Notes: generated from the sequence alone by a model not told the origin. A stretch of 64,000 nucleotides of DNA from Ruegeria_C sp041537925 (GCF_041537925.1 NZ_JBGOSH010000018.1:1-64000); one strand, 5' to 3'; counted from the first letter of the stretch, positions 26,268-35,348 are shown. Numbers and translations: made by a program.

Positions 26268-27146
26268 TCAATTTTTGAGCAACAACATGACCTGGTCCGT
26301 TTCAGATCTCCGTCGCGACGCGTGAGGCACTTGGACAATTAGTGAATTATCTGTGCTGCAGGATGTGCTGTGCATAGCGGTCAGCGACCCGGACGAAAGC
26401 GCATCTTCGATCAGACACAAGTGCCCCATTAGCACGCCCGCTCCAGCCTTGGCTTCTTCAACGGCCAGGCTATAAAGCGAAAACTGCGGGCCGCTTTGGC
26501 TGTTTCGAATTTGAACGCCAGAGTTCTTTGACCACATGGACCAGTCGTGTGCCCATGTCTGGTCGTGCAGGAATGATATGCCCTCAAAGTCCCGATCTAC
26601 CTGAATACGCTTCAGTAGCGAGGGCGCGCAGACGGGGGCAATCTCGTCCCGGCAAATGCAGATTTGGTTCGCAGAGCCATCCGGTATCGCAAAGAAGATC
26701 GACAGATCGAACAGTTCGCGCGACAGGTTTGGCGGGTTTTCCATCGCGGTGACCGAGAAGTTGATTTGCGGGAAATGCTCTCTGATATTACGAAGGCGTT
26801 TGGGCAGCCAAAGCTGAGCAATCGACGGCAAGGCTGCGATATGAAAATCGGCATTCGGTTTGAGGTTGCGCAGGGTGTGGGTGGCGTTCGACAGGGCATC
26901 GAACGCCGCGGTGAAGTCCGCCAAAAGAGCTTGCCCACCTTGGGTCAACTCAACCCCTTGGGCATTCCTTCGAAAAAGCAGCGTATCCGCCCAGCTCTCT
27001 AACGTTTTGATGTGCTGGGAAATTGCCCCCGGCGTAACGTTCAACTCTTCCGCAGCCCCGACAAAGCTGACGTGACGGGCCGCCGCTTCGAAGGCGCGCA
27101 TGGCGTTCAGTGGTGGTCCTATGGGGCGTTTCGGGGCGACACTCAT
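26268..27146 (-). CDS. LysR-family transcriptional regulator (GcvA-like)
   Basis: A 292-residue LysR protein with the GcvA-subgroup N-terminus (P-P-L-N-A-M-R-A-F-E-A-A-A-R-H-x-S-F) and helix-turn-helix (A-A-E-E-L-N-V-T-P-G-A-I-S-Q-H-I-K-x-L-E), followed by a periplasmic-binding-protein-like effector domain. It is divergent from the SHMT-like gene 96 bp away and is its likely activator. The effector may be an amino acid, by analogy with GcvA and glycine. Confidence 0.88.
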   Translation of the reverse strand: MSVAPKRPIGPPLNAMRAFEAAARHVSFVGAAEELNVTPGAISQHIKTLESWADTLLFRRNAQGVELTQGGQALLADFTAAFDALSNATHTLRNLKPNADFHIAALPSIAQLWLPKRLRNIREHFPQINFSVTAMENPPNLSRELFDLSIFFAIPDGSANQICICRDEIAPVCAPSLLKRIQVDRDFEGISFLHDQTWAHDWSMWSKNSGVQIRNSQSGPQFSLYSLAVEEAKAGAGVLMGHLCLIEDALSSGSLTAMHSTSCSTDNSLIVQVPHASRRRSETDQVMLLLKN

Positions 27147-27242
27147 TTCATAGCCTTAGTTTTTCTACGGCAAGAAATAGCAAATCTGCTTTGCACTGTC
27201 ACTGACCAGCCTGCAAGATTGGGGCGAAGATGGAGGAAAAAA

Positions 27243-28550
27243 GTGACCCTTGCACAAAGAAACTGGGTGCCCGGCACCAGCGAAACACTGGTTCAGGACA
27301 TCGCGTCTAAAGCCGCGTCCACATCGTCCGAAAACCTTCTTGCCCGAATCGAGCAACTTGCTGAGCAGAACCGCCTGATCCATGAGGAAGAGTGCTTCAA
27401 CCTTAACCCTGCAACCAATGTGATGAATCCAAAAGCCGAAGCGCTCTTGGCATCGGGCATCGGTTCACGTCCGTCATTGGGCTACCCCGGTGATAAGTAT
27501 GAAATGGGGTTGGAAGCGATTGAAGAGATCGAAGTTATCGCTGCGCAGCTTTGTGCTGAAGTCTTTGACGCCCAATTTGCAGAGGTACGGGTCCCATCCG
27601 GGGCGATTGCCAATCTCTACGGGTTTTTGGCGACCTGCAAAACCGGTGACACAATCATCGCGCCGCCGGCTTCCATTGGCGGGCATGTGACCCACCATTT
27701 GGCGGGTTGTGCTGGTCTCTACGGTCTGCGAACCATCGAGGCCCCCGTTAACGCCGATGGCTATACTGTCGATTTAGATCAGTTGCGGGCGTTAGCGTGG
27801 TCACAAGGCCCCAAGCTGATAACCATCGGAGGCAGTCTGAACCTGTTCGAACACCCGGTGGCCGAGGTGCGCGCAATTGCCGATGAGGTTGGGGCGAAGG
27901 TCATGTTTGACGCGGCTCATCAATGCGGGATTATTGCAGGCCGAGCGTGGTCGAATCCTTTGACCGAGGGCGCACATTTCATGACGATGAGCACTTACAA
28001 AAGCCTCGGCGGCCCGGCGGGAGGGTTAATCGTTTCGAACGATGCCGAGATTGCTCAGGCCCTTGATGCCATTGCGTTCCCCGGTATGACAGCAAATTTC
28101 GATGCAGCAAAAACGGCTGCTTTGGCCGTCACCATGCTGGATTGGAAGGGTTTTGGCCAAGCCTATGCAAAGGAAATGATCGCTATGTCGCAAGCATTGG
28201 CAGCGGCGCTGGATGCGCAGGGGGTTCCTGTCTTTGCCGGCGCGAATGGGTTCACCAACTCCCACCAGTTCGCCGTTCTGGCTGAGCCCTTCGGCGGCGG
28301 TCAAACAGCGTCGATTCTGCTACGTAAGAAGGGGTTCCTGGCGTGTGGCATTGGCCTGCCCGTTTCTGCGGTTGACGGGGACATGAATGGCTTACGGATT
28401 GGCACCCCTGAATTGGTTCGCTGGGGCCTCACATCCCGCGATGCAGACCGTTTGGCGCAGCTGATCAGGCGCGGCCTAAGCGGCGAGACAATTGCAGGGG
28501 AAGTCTCATCCTGGCGCAAGGATTTCTCAAAGTTACACTTCGTGCATTGA
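27243..28550 (+). CDS. Serine hydroxymethyltransferase-like PLP enzyme (fold type I)
   Basis: Translation from the GTG at 27243, preceded by GGAGGAA, gives 435 residues. The PLP lysine is Lys253 in S-T-Y-K-S-L-G-G-P-A-G-G, and the cofactor aspartate is Asp223 in M-F-D-A-A-H. The N-terminal pattern (N-L-N-P-A-T-N-V, G-S-R-P-S-L-G-Y-P-G-D-K-Y) also fits SHMT. It is more divergent than housekeeping GlyA: the T-T-T-H-K-T motif is S-T-Y-K-S and the S-G-S-Q-A-N loop is S-G-A-I-A-N. A specialised role such as 2-methylserine hydroxymethyltransferase or a beta-hydroxy-amino-acid aldolase is likely. A divergent GcvA-like LysR gene presumably controls it. Confidence 0.83.
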   Translation: MTLAQRNWVPGTSETLVQDIASKAASTSSENLLARIEQLAEQNRLIHEEECFNLNPATNVMNPKAEALLASGIGSRPSLGYPGDKYEMGLEAIEEIEVIAAQLCAEVFDAQFAEVRVPSGAIANLYGFLATCKTGDTIIAPPASIGGHVTHHLAGCAGLYGLRTIEAPVNADGYTVDLDQLRALAWSQGPKLITIGGSLNLFEHPVAEVRAIADEVGAKVMFDAAHQCGIIAGRAWSNPLTEGAHFMTMSTYKSLGGPAGGLIVSNDAEIAQALDAIAFPGMTANFDAAKTAALAVTMLDWKGFGQAYAKEMIAMSQALAAALDAQGVPVFAGANGFTNSHQFAVLAEPFGGGQTASILLRKKGFLACGIGLPVSAVDGDMNGLRIGTPELVRWGLTSRDADRLAQLIRRGLSGETIAGEVSSWRKDFSKLHFVH

Positions 28551-28842
28551 CGAGTAATGCGGTCACTGGCTTTCTCGAAGCAAATGGCCGCTTTGCCCTG
28601 TGTGGATGGCTCCCTTTTTGCAAGCCCTTTTTCGGTGATTGGTTTTGTCAGAAGCAGTCTTGTGTTCGGCCTATTGGCGCGACGCACATGGCCGCTGGCC
28701 CTGATAGTTTCCACCAACCAAGTCCCATTCCGCACATCGAACAGCAAGCGTTCTGGACAAAGCGTGGGGCGTCTTGGTTTTTGGGCTGACAAAGTTCCAT
28801 CACGTCATTGGTCTTGCAAACTCCTGTTGTAGGTTCCTGTGT
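28551..28842. other. Gap after the SHMT-like gene with no recognisable gene
   Basis: About 290 bp between the SHMT-like stop and the IS110-type relic. Short open frames exist on both strands (for example 28557-28832 plus), but none has a ribosome site or recognisable motif. No terminator hairpin was seen. Confidence 0.4.
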
Positions 28843-28995
28843 TTAGACGGTTCTCACTTTGTAGGGTTCATTCCGGGTCAGTACAGCCCCGATCATGCGG
28901 GCGGATTTGTTGGCCATAGCAACAACCGCCACTCTACTTGGCTTAACCTCCTGCGTGTCCGCTTCGGAGCCGTAGCGTGAAAGATCGCGAATTAG
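28843..28995 (-). pseudogene. IS110-type transposase C-terminal relic
   Basis: The minus strand reads about 50 residues ending at the stop at 28845-28843, containing R-V-A-V-V-A-M-A-N-K-S-A-R-M-I and T-R-N-E-P-Y. This resembles the C-terminus of IS110/IS1111 transposases (V-A-L-A-N-K-x-A-R). An in-frame TAG at about 28996-28998 interrupts it upstream. The piece just upstream (minus strand 29005-29322, ending D-N-F-R-G) is in the same frame but is not recognisable, so the parent element is uncertain. Confidence 0.45.
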
Positions 28996-29043
28996 CTTGC
29001 GGTGCTATCCCCGGAAATTGTCAGCCTGTAGACCGGAAATATA

Positions 29044-29760
29044 GTGCTTGAGCACGGAGAAACTAGCGCGGCGAGGAAAGACCCGGTTATCGACCCCAAG
29101 GCCGTCGTCCTGCATTTGAGGGTGATCCATTTCTCGCTGCTCGTAGCGTGCGTGGGACCCTATATCCTCGTGACTGCGGGAGGGCTTGAAGAAATCAACC
29201 CCGGTCGGTCGCAGCTTGCCGAAATCGTCGCTGTGATAGAGCGATGGCAGCCGGGGTGGGTAGAGAACGCAGCCCGGGGTAAGCGTAATCAGTCGACGAC
29301 ACTCGAAATGCCGTCCAATCACGCCGCTGGCCCGATCCGTCTGAGTATAGGCCAGCCCTGGACACTCCTACCGCTCCAACAGGGAGTGCTCGATCTGGCC
29401 AATCCGGGCGCACAGATCGGCCCGTTGGACCCCAATGGACCACTCTGGTCTGCACTGGCAGAGCCTAAGCGCCGCGATATGCAGCTCTTGCCTGTGCCAA
29501 GGACCGAGTTTGTCTCTGACGTTTTTCCGCTCAATCTGCCCGCACCACAGACGCTAAAGGATTTCGAAAGCTACTGGAACGCGCTTGGGCGGATCAAGCT
29601 GACACTGACCGAAGCGAGTTGGATATTTCCAGACACCATGGGTCCGAAGTCTGGCGAACTTGGCACGCTGCCCTTTGCCCAGACGCAAGGCGCAAATGGC
29701 ATAACCGTCTTCATGCGGCTGGAGCCGATCGCGGATGCGCAGCAAGAAGTTTTGAGGTAA
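29044..29760 (+). CDS. Hypothetical protein, possibly a gene fragment
   Basis: An open frame of 238 codons in a region of broken mobile DNA. The last 100 residues (P-L-D-P-N-G-P-L-W-S-A-L onwards, with T-L-K-D-F-E-S-Y-W-N-A-L and W-I-F-P-D-T-M) have the composition of a real protein, while the first third overlaps a transposase-like relic on the other strand and looks artificial. The frame ends where a type A IS5 tail begins (29755). I do not recognise the family; it could be the 3' part of a host gene truncated on both sides. Confidence 0.3.
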   Translation: MLEHGETSAARKDPVIDPKAVVLHLRVIHFSLLVACVGPYILVTAGGLEEINPGRSQLAEIVAVIERWQPGWVENAARGKRNQSTTLEMPSNHAAGPIRLSIGQPWTLLPLQQGVLDLANPGAQIGPLDPNGPLWSALAEPKRRDMQLLPVPRTEFVSDVFPLNLPAPQTLKDFESYWNALGRIKLTLTEASWIFPDTMGPKSGELGTLPFAQTQGANGITVFMRLEPIADAQQEVLR

Positions 29761-29800
29761 AGGGTAAATCCACCTTAATCCTGATCCATGCAACACAGTC
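29755..29800. mobile_element. Tail fragment of a type A IS5 element
   Basis: The bases following the open frame end, leading up to ATCCATGCAACACA, match the right-hand end of the element at 50598-51674 (after its transposase stop), including the terminal repeat. Only this tail is left. It separates the unknown frame at 29044 from the NHL-protein fragment. Confidence 0.6.
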
Positions 29801-29834
29801 GGTTGCGGACAAATTTTAGAAAAGTCTGGTTTAA

Positions 29835-30134
29835 TTCACACCGGAGCTGAAGCAAATTCGCACGCTGCGTGGTCCCAAGTACGGGTTCGTCGGCCCGCGC
29901 TACATGGATGTGGGCACTGACGGACTTCTCGTCGTCGCGGATCAGGATGCGCATCGCATCGCGAAGATCGAACCCCTTGGCGGCGAAGCCTTAGGCGTGA
30001 TCGGAACGGGCTTGCCAGGCAAAGGCCCAAACCTTTTTGATGATCCCGAAGGGGTCGCGATCCGTGGCGCAGAATACTTCTTCGCAGACAGCGACAACAA
30101 CCGGATCGTAAGATACGTTGTGGCAATCTACTAG
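29835..30134 (+). pseudogene. NHL-repeat (beta-propeller) protein, C-terminal fragment
   Basis: The frame reads about 99 residues with two NHL-type blades: Y-M-D-V-G-T-D-G-L-L-V-V-A-D-Q-D-A-H-R-I and P-E-G-V-A-I-R-G-A-E-Y-F-F-A-D-S-D-N-N-R-I, ending at a stop at 30134. A stop codon at 29832-29834 closes the frame upstream and no start precedes the conserved part, so the N-terminal blades are missing. It is probably an extracytoplasmic propeller protein truncated by the neighbouring IS5 tail. Confidence 0.65.
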
Positions 30135-30272
30135 GCCAGGGGCAGCGACGGAGGTTCTGATAAAGTGGGCGCCCCCGATTAATCTAAAACCGCATGGCCG
30201 ACACCAGCTTCTGCTACCCGAAGAATCGTCGGCATTGGCACCGTAAACTTAACTGGCACAGGCTAGCGAGTT

Positions 30273-30290
30273 GGTTTTGTCGCAAACCTG
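30273..30290. repeat. Solo IS6-type terminal repeat
   Basis: GGTTTTGTCGCAAACCTG differs from the terminal repeat of the IS6 element at 12090 at only two positions over the first 16 bases. No transposase sequence adjoins it. It marks a former IS6 end between the NHL fragment and the truncated IS5 copy. Confidence 0.5.
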
Positions 30291-30312
30291 CACTCAACCA
30301 CAGTGTATCCCT

Positions 30313-31140
30313 TTATTGCTGAATATCTACAGGCCACCGTGATTTGATTGAATATTCAACCGGCAATGAAATCAATGTGTCATGTTTGGCGATGGCATCA
30401 ATGTGCTGATTGCGCTGTGCATTCTCGCCATGGACAGCGCTCTTCGGAGGTGGGATAACGATCTCCATTTCAGGCCCAAACCTCTCCACCAGACAGTCTA
30501 CCACGCCCTGGCCGTCATACGCACCATCCGCCAGAAACAGGCTCACGCCGGCATCAACAACAGTCATCAAATCTGGCAGCGCCGTTTCATCGCCCACATG
30601 CTCAGTGGCCAGCTCGGAAGCGGCGATATCGCCGGTTTCCGGATCAAGGGGGATATGGAGCTTGCGCCATGTCTTGCGGGCCTTCCTGACGCCGTGCTTT
30701 TCTTCATGCCAGCCGTCGTCGCCACGCACTTTCAGACCCGTGCAGTCCACAATGAGGGTGATTGGCTGACCTGCAGTTCGCCGACTTTGCGTGATCCTCA
30801 GCCCTTTGCCGCGTCGCGACGGGGTCGAGAAATCCGACACCGCAAGATCCATACCCATCAACCTGGCAATCGACCGCATGAAACCCTGTGCTTGCCAGAG
30901 CGGAAGTCGAAACACGACCCTCAGGGTGAGGCAAATCTCGATTGCCAGATCAGAGTAACGCGCCTGGCCACCGCGTGTCTTGCGACGTGGTGACCTCCAG
31001 TTCTGCATCCGCTCATCAGAAACCCAGATCTTCACATCGCCCCGCTGCCGGAGGCTTTCGTTGTATTCCGAACAGTTCGTTACCCGGTACTTTGCCTTGG
31101 GAAACTTGTCGCGACGGGCATCATTGAATTTGTATGGCAT
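30313..31140 (-). pseudogene. Type A IS5 transposase truncated at the C-terminus
   Basis: From the ATG at 31140 the product follows the intact transposase at 4925-5884 for about 245 residues (first catalytic Asp in L-I-V-D-C-T-G, second in F-L-A-D-G-A-Y). It diverges after H-I-D-A-I-A-K-H-D near 30380 and ends in unrelated sequence. The C-terminal domain with the catalytic Glu is gone, so it cannot transpose. The lost part lies toward the IS6 solo repeat at 30273. Confidence 0.85.
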
Positions 31141-31350
31141 CCACGACATCTCACAGAAAGGAAAGTGCAAGAGCTAATCCGGGAAGACGATCCGTGCAAC
31201 AAGGTCCACCGATATCAATCTTCTGACCGATCTTGGCCTTGCAAGTCGGCAAAGTATTTTTCACGCGCAATGCATCTGTTTTGTTTCGGCGCCCGATTTA
31301 TGGGGTGAAGCACTCAATCGAGGCTTCGTATTATTGCTAGGAGATTAGAA

Positions 31351-32313
31351 ATGTCCAAGATCACCCGACCTGAATTACCACAACCCTTTTTGACCTTTGC
31401 CACGGAAACCGCACGGTTCGCAAACGCCACAAAATTAATGCCGTTCAGCGATGACAGCGAGATCGGCCTTTCGACGGCGGCCGACAAGCTTGCCACCGTG
31501 GTCAAATCCCTGAACTCCAGGCTTGGCGCCTCGGTCAAACCCAGCGATGCAAATATTAGCGACCTGGGTGAACGCGTGGCACCCGCGATCGAAACGCTTG
31601 AAACACTTGTCGACGTATTTTGCCAGGACGCCGAAAGCGGAGCGACTTCACTTCCAGACCTGGACGACATGGCGGTGTTCATGGGGTTCCTCGGACAAAG
31701 TGAGGACTCGCTGTTCCGCGTGCTGGAATTGACACCCGCCGCGTTGCAGGTTCGCCCCACGCAAGAACGGGCCGAGTTGATCGAGTGCCTTGCCTCTTTT
31801 GGTATCCCACGCGCTGATGTCGGGCTACATCCGCCGGTTATGATAAAGATCATCATCATTCTGGTTACGGTCGTCGTGTTTTTGCGCCGCCGCGACACGG
31901 AATTTCTGGTGATCACGATTGTGAACGTTCTGATCCTGATCGACCGCCGCGGACAAGGCGGGCTCAAGCTGCCAGGCACGGGCGGCACGTCCCAACCTGG
32001 CACGCCGCCAACCGGGCCGGTCACGACCCCAGTCACGCCGCCCCCTGCCCCGCTTGTGCCACCAGTTCCGCCGGTTGATCCTTGCGCGGCGCTTGGTGTC
32101 AGAGACTTCATAATTGGCGGCAGTGGCACGACCGAGCAGGCGGCCCTGAACAACGCGATTGCGAACGCCATGCTTGAAGCCCAGAGGCGCTGCAGTCCCA
32201 ACTGCCGTGCTCGGATCTTGGGCATTACGAGTGAACGTGCTACGCTGATTGGTGATGCGGCAAATCCGTTCCGTACCGCGCGTAGGTTCCTATTCCGTTG
32301 CGAAAAGCCGTAA
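31351..32313 (+). CDS. Unknown membrane protein with proline-rich linker, upstream of an ECF sigma gene
   Basis: A 320-residue protein of no family I recognise, with a good TAGGAGATTAG ribosome site. Four parts are visible: a helical soluble N-terminus (1-165), two close hydrophobic segments separated by a basic R-R-R-D turn (about 168-202), a linker rich in Pro, Gly and Thr (about 210-245), and a C-terminal domain with four Cys that resembles a small periplasmic domain. The N-terminus has no signal peptide, so the hairpin probably places both large domains on the same side. It lies 104 bp upstream of the ECF sigma gene and may be part of that regulon. Confidence 0.7.
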   Translation: MSKITRPELPQPFLTFATETARFANATKLMPFSDDSEIGLSTAADKLATVVKSLNSRLGASVKPSDANISDLGERVAPAIETLETLVDVFCQDAESGATSLPDLDDMAVFMGFLGQSEDSLFRVLELTPAALQVRPTQERAELIECLASFGIPRADVGLHPPVMIKIIIILVTVVVFLRRRDTEFLVITIVNVLILIDRRGQGGLKLPGTGGTSQPGTPPTGPVTTPVTPPPAPLVPPVPPVDPCAALGVRDFIIGGSGTTEQAALNNAIANAMLEAQRRCSPNCRARILGITSERATLIGDAANPFRTARRFLFRCEKP

Positions 32314-32417
32314 GCTTAGCGGAATTGCAGCATCCCGGCCGCGTGTCGGGGTGCTGCCATTGATCTAGTCAAGTTGCCGGTTTTTGCGTACCATAGACGT
32401 AGCGACCGGAGACCGGA

Positions 32418-32960
32418 ATGGGCCAGCTTGTGCACCGCGAAGAGCCATCGCTTGAAGATCTTCTCAGCCAGACATCCACTGGGGACATGGCAGCCTTCAA
32501 GGCGCTCTACGACCGGACAGCCAGGCTTCAGCTCGCTATTGCCAGACGCGTGTTGTGTCGTGACGACCTAGCCGAGGAAGCGGTGCATGACGCGTTTGTC
32601 TCGATCTGGCACAGCGCTGAACGTTTCCTCCCCGACGATGGATCAGCCATGGGCTGGATCTGTACGATTGTCCGGCGGCGTGCCATAGACAGGTTGCGGG
32701 CGAGCCCTTGGTTGCACCGCGAAATCGCGACGTTGCCCGACGACACGCTCCCGTCGCAGACTGTTGGTTCCGAAGAGAGGCTGGCCTTAGAACAATGCCT
32801 GGGCGAACTCGCACCGCATGTTCGTTTGGCGATCCGCCTTGCTTATCTCTATGGTATGACCCACAGCGAGTTGAGCCAGAGTCTGGATCTGCCGCTAGGG
32901 ACATTAAAAAGCCAGCTTCGGCGGGGCTTGATTGCGTTGAAGGAATGTCTGACCAGATGA
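32418..32960 (+). CDS. ECF-family RNA polymerase sigma factor (RpoE/SigK-like)
   Basis: A 180-residue sigma-70-type factor with region 2 (F-K-A-L-Y-D-R-T, then D-L-A-E-E-A-V-H-D-A-F-V-S-I-W and W-I-C-T-I-V-R-R-R-A-I-D-R-L-R) and region 4 (A-I-R-L-A-Y-L-Y-G-M-T-H-S-E-L-S-Q, then P-L-G-T-L-K-S-Q-L-R-R-G). It redirects RNA polymerase to stress promoters when released from its anti-sigma factor. The next gene overlaps it by four bases (ATGA) and encodes that partner. Such pairs in Rhodobacteraceae often respond to singlet oxygen or other oxidants. Confidence 0.93.
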   Translation: MGQLVHREEPSLEDLLSQTSTGDMAAFKALYDRTARLQLAIARRVLCRDDLAEEAVHDAFVSIWHSAERFLPDDGSAMGWICTIVRRRAIDRLRASPWLHREIATLPDDTLPSQTVGSEERLALEQCLGELAPHVRLAIRLAYLYGMTHSELSQSLDLPLGTLKSQLRRGLIALKECLTR

Positions 32961-33478
32961 GTGATCGTGAAACAAAATCCAATGGCGCGCAGAGCTCAGA
33001 CGCTGCGTTGCGATATCTGGGACTGGATGATGCCGACAACGCGCAGGACGCACCTACCGAGTCCGAAATTCTGGCTTGGGCAGATCGCTTCTTGGCGTTT
33101 GAAACCGACGAGGCCCCGCCACCGCCCGCGTCGTTATGGGAGTCAATTGCCCAACAGGTTGCTGTCGCCCCCGGGATACGCACCGTCCACCCTGGCGACG
33201 GCGTTTGGGAAACCCTGGGCGACGGGCTGCGCCGCAAGATCGTGCACATAGATCCCGACACCGGATGTGCGAGTTACTTTCTGGAACTTGCCGCAGGCAG
33301 CCAACTGCCTGCGCACGAGCATCCTGTGGATGAGCACTGTGCCGTGCTGGAGGGAACGCTTAGGATCCGTTCCCAAGTATTCGGGGCGGGCGCCTACCAA
33401 TTTTCGAAAAGCGGTCACCCTCACCCACCGATCACCGCCGAGACCCGCGCCTTGGTTTTCATATACGGACCGACCTGA
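32957..33478 (+). CDS. ChrR-like cupin anti-sigma factor lacking the usual N-terminal zinc motif
   Basis: Starting at the ATG that overlaps the sigma stop, the 173-residue product has a C-terminal cupin (ChrR-type) domain with a metal motif H-E-H-P-V-D-E (H-x-H-x3-E) and a later His pair in S-G-H-P-H. The N-terminal region, which should hold the anti-sigma zinc ligands (H-x3-C-x2-C in ChrR), has no Cys or His; it is acidic and helical (E-I-L-A-W-A-D-R-F-L-A-F-E). So sensing by the cupin metal is plausible, but binding of the sigma factor must be zinc-independent. An ATG 12 bp upstream is an alternative start. Confidence 0.82.
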   Translation: MSDRETKSNGAQSSDAALRYLGLDDADNAQDAPTESEILAWADRFLAFETDEAPPPPASLWESIAQQVAVAPGIRTVHPGDGVWETLGDGLRRKIVHIDPDTGCASYFLELAAGSQLPAHEHPVDEHCAVLEGTLRIRSQVFGAGAYQFSKSGHPHPPITAETRALVFIYGPT

Positions 33479-33648
33479 CAACTTCCGACCATATCAGACA
33501 TTCGCGCGTGTGCCGTTCTGGCAGCGGGTGAGGGTTATCGTAACGAAGCTGCCGTATGTTGCATAAGCAAGCTTTTGTTATTGAATGGTTTTATTTGCGT
33601 GCCACTAGCTAAGCCCCTGTTTTTGTTCAGTATGGTCCTCACAGGTCC

Positions 33649-34088
33649 TCATCGCATGTGATTTACAGCTCCTTGAGTGTTGATTGCGCCATTTTTACCT
33701 GGGTTTCTGCGCCGCTCAAGATCAAAGGTGATGGTGCCTTTAAGGTTGATGTGCGCGTGAGCAATTGGGGCGATGTGGCGCATGTGGTCCTGGGAGCGAT
33801 CCCAGTCAGAGCGTCTGATGGCTTGGTCGTATCGATGCTCATTCCAGGCATGGCGACATTTGTGAGCAGAGTTAGTGCGCTTGAGATTGCGGTCATCTGC
33901 TCACGGGTTCGTCCGCGTCGCGGGGAGATTGGGCCGTTGTGGATTACGCGTTGGAGCACGGGCATGGATTCGATTTGGCTTAGGAGACGCTGTATTTCTT
34001 GCCGGAACGCAGGCCTTCCAAAATAGTCACAAAGAAACACCGACCGCTGGAGCTTTCCGAGCGCCTCCCCAGCGTTGTAGACTGGCAT
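33649..34088 (-). pseudogene. Tn3-family transposase C-terminal fragment, frameshifted
   Basis: The minus strand reads the end of a Tn3-type TnpA: Y-N-A-G-E-A-L-G-K-L-Q-R-S-V-F-L-C-D-Y-F-G, R-E-I-Q-R-L-L, V-L-Q-R-V-I-H-N-G-P-I and the S-S-A-L-T-L-L-T-N tract. One base is then missing, and the frame continues as A-W-N-E, H-I-A-P-I-A-H-A-H-I-N-L-K-G to a stop at about 33649. The N-terminal 800 or so residues are absent. A truncated TauE gene begins immediately to the right. Confidence 0.8.
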
Positions 34089-34105
34089 GCCGATTGATGC
34101 GGAAC

Positions 34106-34787
34106 TGTGACGCTCTCCTGACCTTCCCTGCGTTGGTGTTCACGGGAGTTCCCACCATTGCCGCCAATGCAACAAGTGCGGTGGCGGTTTTTCCTGGCTA
34201 TCTCAGCGGTGCACTGGGGGTTTTGAAAGAGCTGCGGGAAATTCCGTTCCGCCAACTGATTATACTTCTGGCCTTGTCGCTGTTGGGGGGGTGTTTTGGG
34301 ATCTCTGTTGCTGCTGGTGACACCTGCGAGCGTCTTTTCCGCCTTTATTCCGTGGCTTCTGGGATTTGCAACCCTTGTATTTGCTCTTGGCAATCGAATT
34401 TCGGCGTGGTCAGAGCGAAATGTCAAAGCCGAAGGCTTCACAGGAAATTTTGCGACTTTGTTGGTTTGCGTTTATGGAGGTTACTTCAACGGAGGTCTGC
34501 GTATCGTCCTGCTTGCCTTGTTTTCCGCATTGGGGATGCGCGACATCAACCTGATGAACGGGCTCAAGAATGGCATGTCCTTCGTAATTTCCGGCGTGTC
34601 AGTCGTAACGTTTGCATTGGCAGGTATCGTCTATTGGCCTCAGGCCTTATTGATGATGGCTGCCGCAACCATTGGCGGCGATAGCGGTGCCATCGTCGCG
34701 CGGCGCCTGTCGGCAAGCGCAGTGTGCGCAATCGTTGTTTGCATCGGCGTCGCCACGACAATTGTGTTTGCGATCAGAGACACATAG
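34106..34787 (+). pseudogene. TauE/SafE-family sulfite/organosulfonate exporter, truncated and frameshifted
   Basis: A membrane protein of the TauE/SafE family split over two frames. The first part reads L-L-T-F-P-A-L-V-F-T-G-V-P, A-N-A-T-S-A-V-A-V-F-P-G; the second, from 34296, reads G-S-L-L-L-L-V-T-P, Y-G-G-Y-F-N-G-G and ends at 34787. The switch falls in a run of seven G at about 34285-34291; six would restore the frame. The first 40 or so residues are missing at the junction with the Tn3 fragment. The family exports sulfite or sulfoacetate-like anions. Confidence 0.82.
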
Positions 34788-34956
34788 ATCGGCCCATAAG
34801 AGACATTCATCGTAAGTGCCGCTGCCGCACTGCAACTTCACCGAACCGGTCTTTCGCTGCGCTCGCAAGATCGTTCGCCATGCGAACTCACAGATCGCGG
34901 ACCAAGCGGACCTTCGATCAGGTCAATTGTGTCGTATCTTACAAGCCCGAACGCGT

Positions 34957-35322
34957 CTAACCAGTAAACGGCACAAACAAGCACTTCACCTCGCGCCGCA
35001 CCCCCTTGATGGCGGCCTCAGTTTCGCTCATCCAGGGCCGTGCTTCAGATCGCACGCAAGCATGGATTTTCCCGTCCATTGACGGTTGCAACCGCGGGTC
35101 ACCGTAAGCCACGAGTTCAGCAACCCCTTCGACCCGAAAGCCGCCCCTCTCTTCTGTCACTTTGAGTCTGTTCTCCGAACAGTCGGTCTCCGGACAACAT
35201 TTCGGTGGAATCCAATCCCCGGCAACCCCGGGCGGCGCGATCCAGGCCCAAATCACTGCACCCACGAGGGCGGCTTTGAAATTTGCAGGAATGGCATTAA
35301 AATGAATTATGGGTGTTGACAT
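34957..35322 (-). CDS. Small conserved exported protein of unknown function
   Basis: A 121-residue product with a hydrophobic N-terminal segment (A-A-L-V-G-A-V-I-W-A-W-I-A then G-V-A-G) that looks like a signal peptide. The mature part has four Cys: P-K-C-C-P-E-T-D-C near the start, H-A-C-V-R, and K-C-L-F-V-P at the end, suggesting disulfides in the periplasm. The C-C-x-x-x-D-C ... C-L-x-V-P pattern is, from memory, a widespread small alphaproteobacterial family without known role. It is divergent from the CadC-like regulator with little space between. Confidence 0.6.
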   Translation of the reverse strand: MSTPIIHFNAIPANFKAALVGAVIWAWIAPPGVAGDWIPPKCCPETDCSENRLKVTEERGGFRVEGVAELVAYGDPRLQPSMDGKIHACVRSEARPWMSETEAAIKGVRREVKCLFVPFTG

Positions 35323-35348
35323 ACCAGCACCTCGGACAATGTATAATC

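Noticed and set aside
33658..34026. Plus-strand frame of 122 codons near the Tn3 fragment
   Set aside because: The minus strand carries recognisable Tn3 transposase motifs over the same bases, so the plus frame is a shadow.
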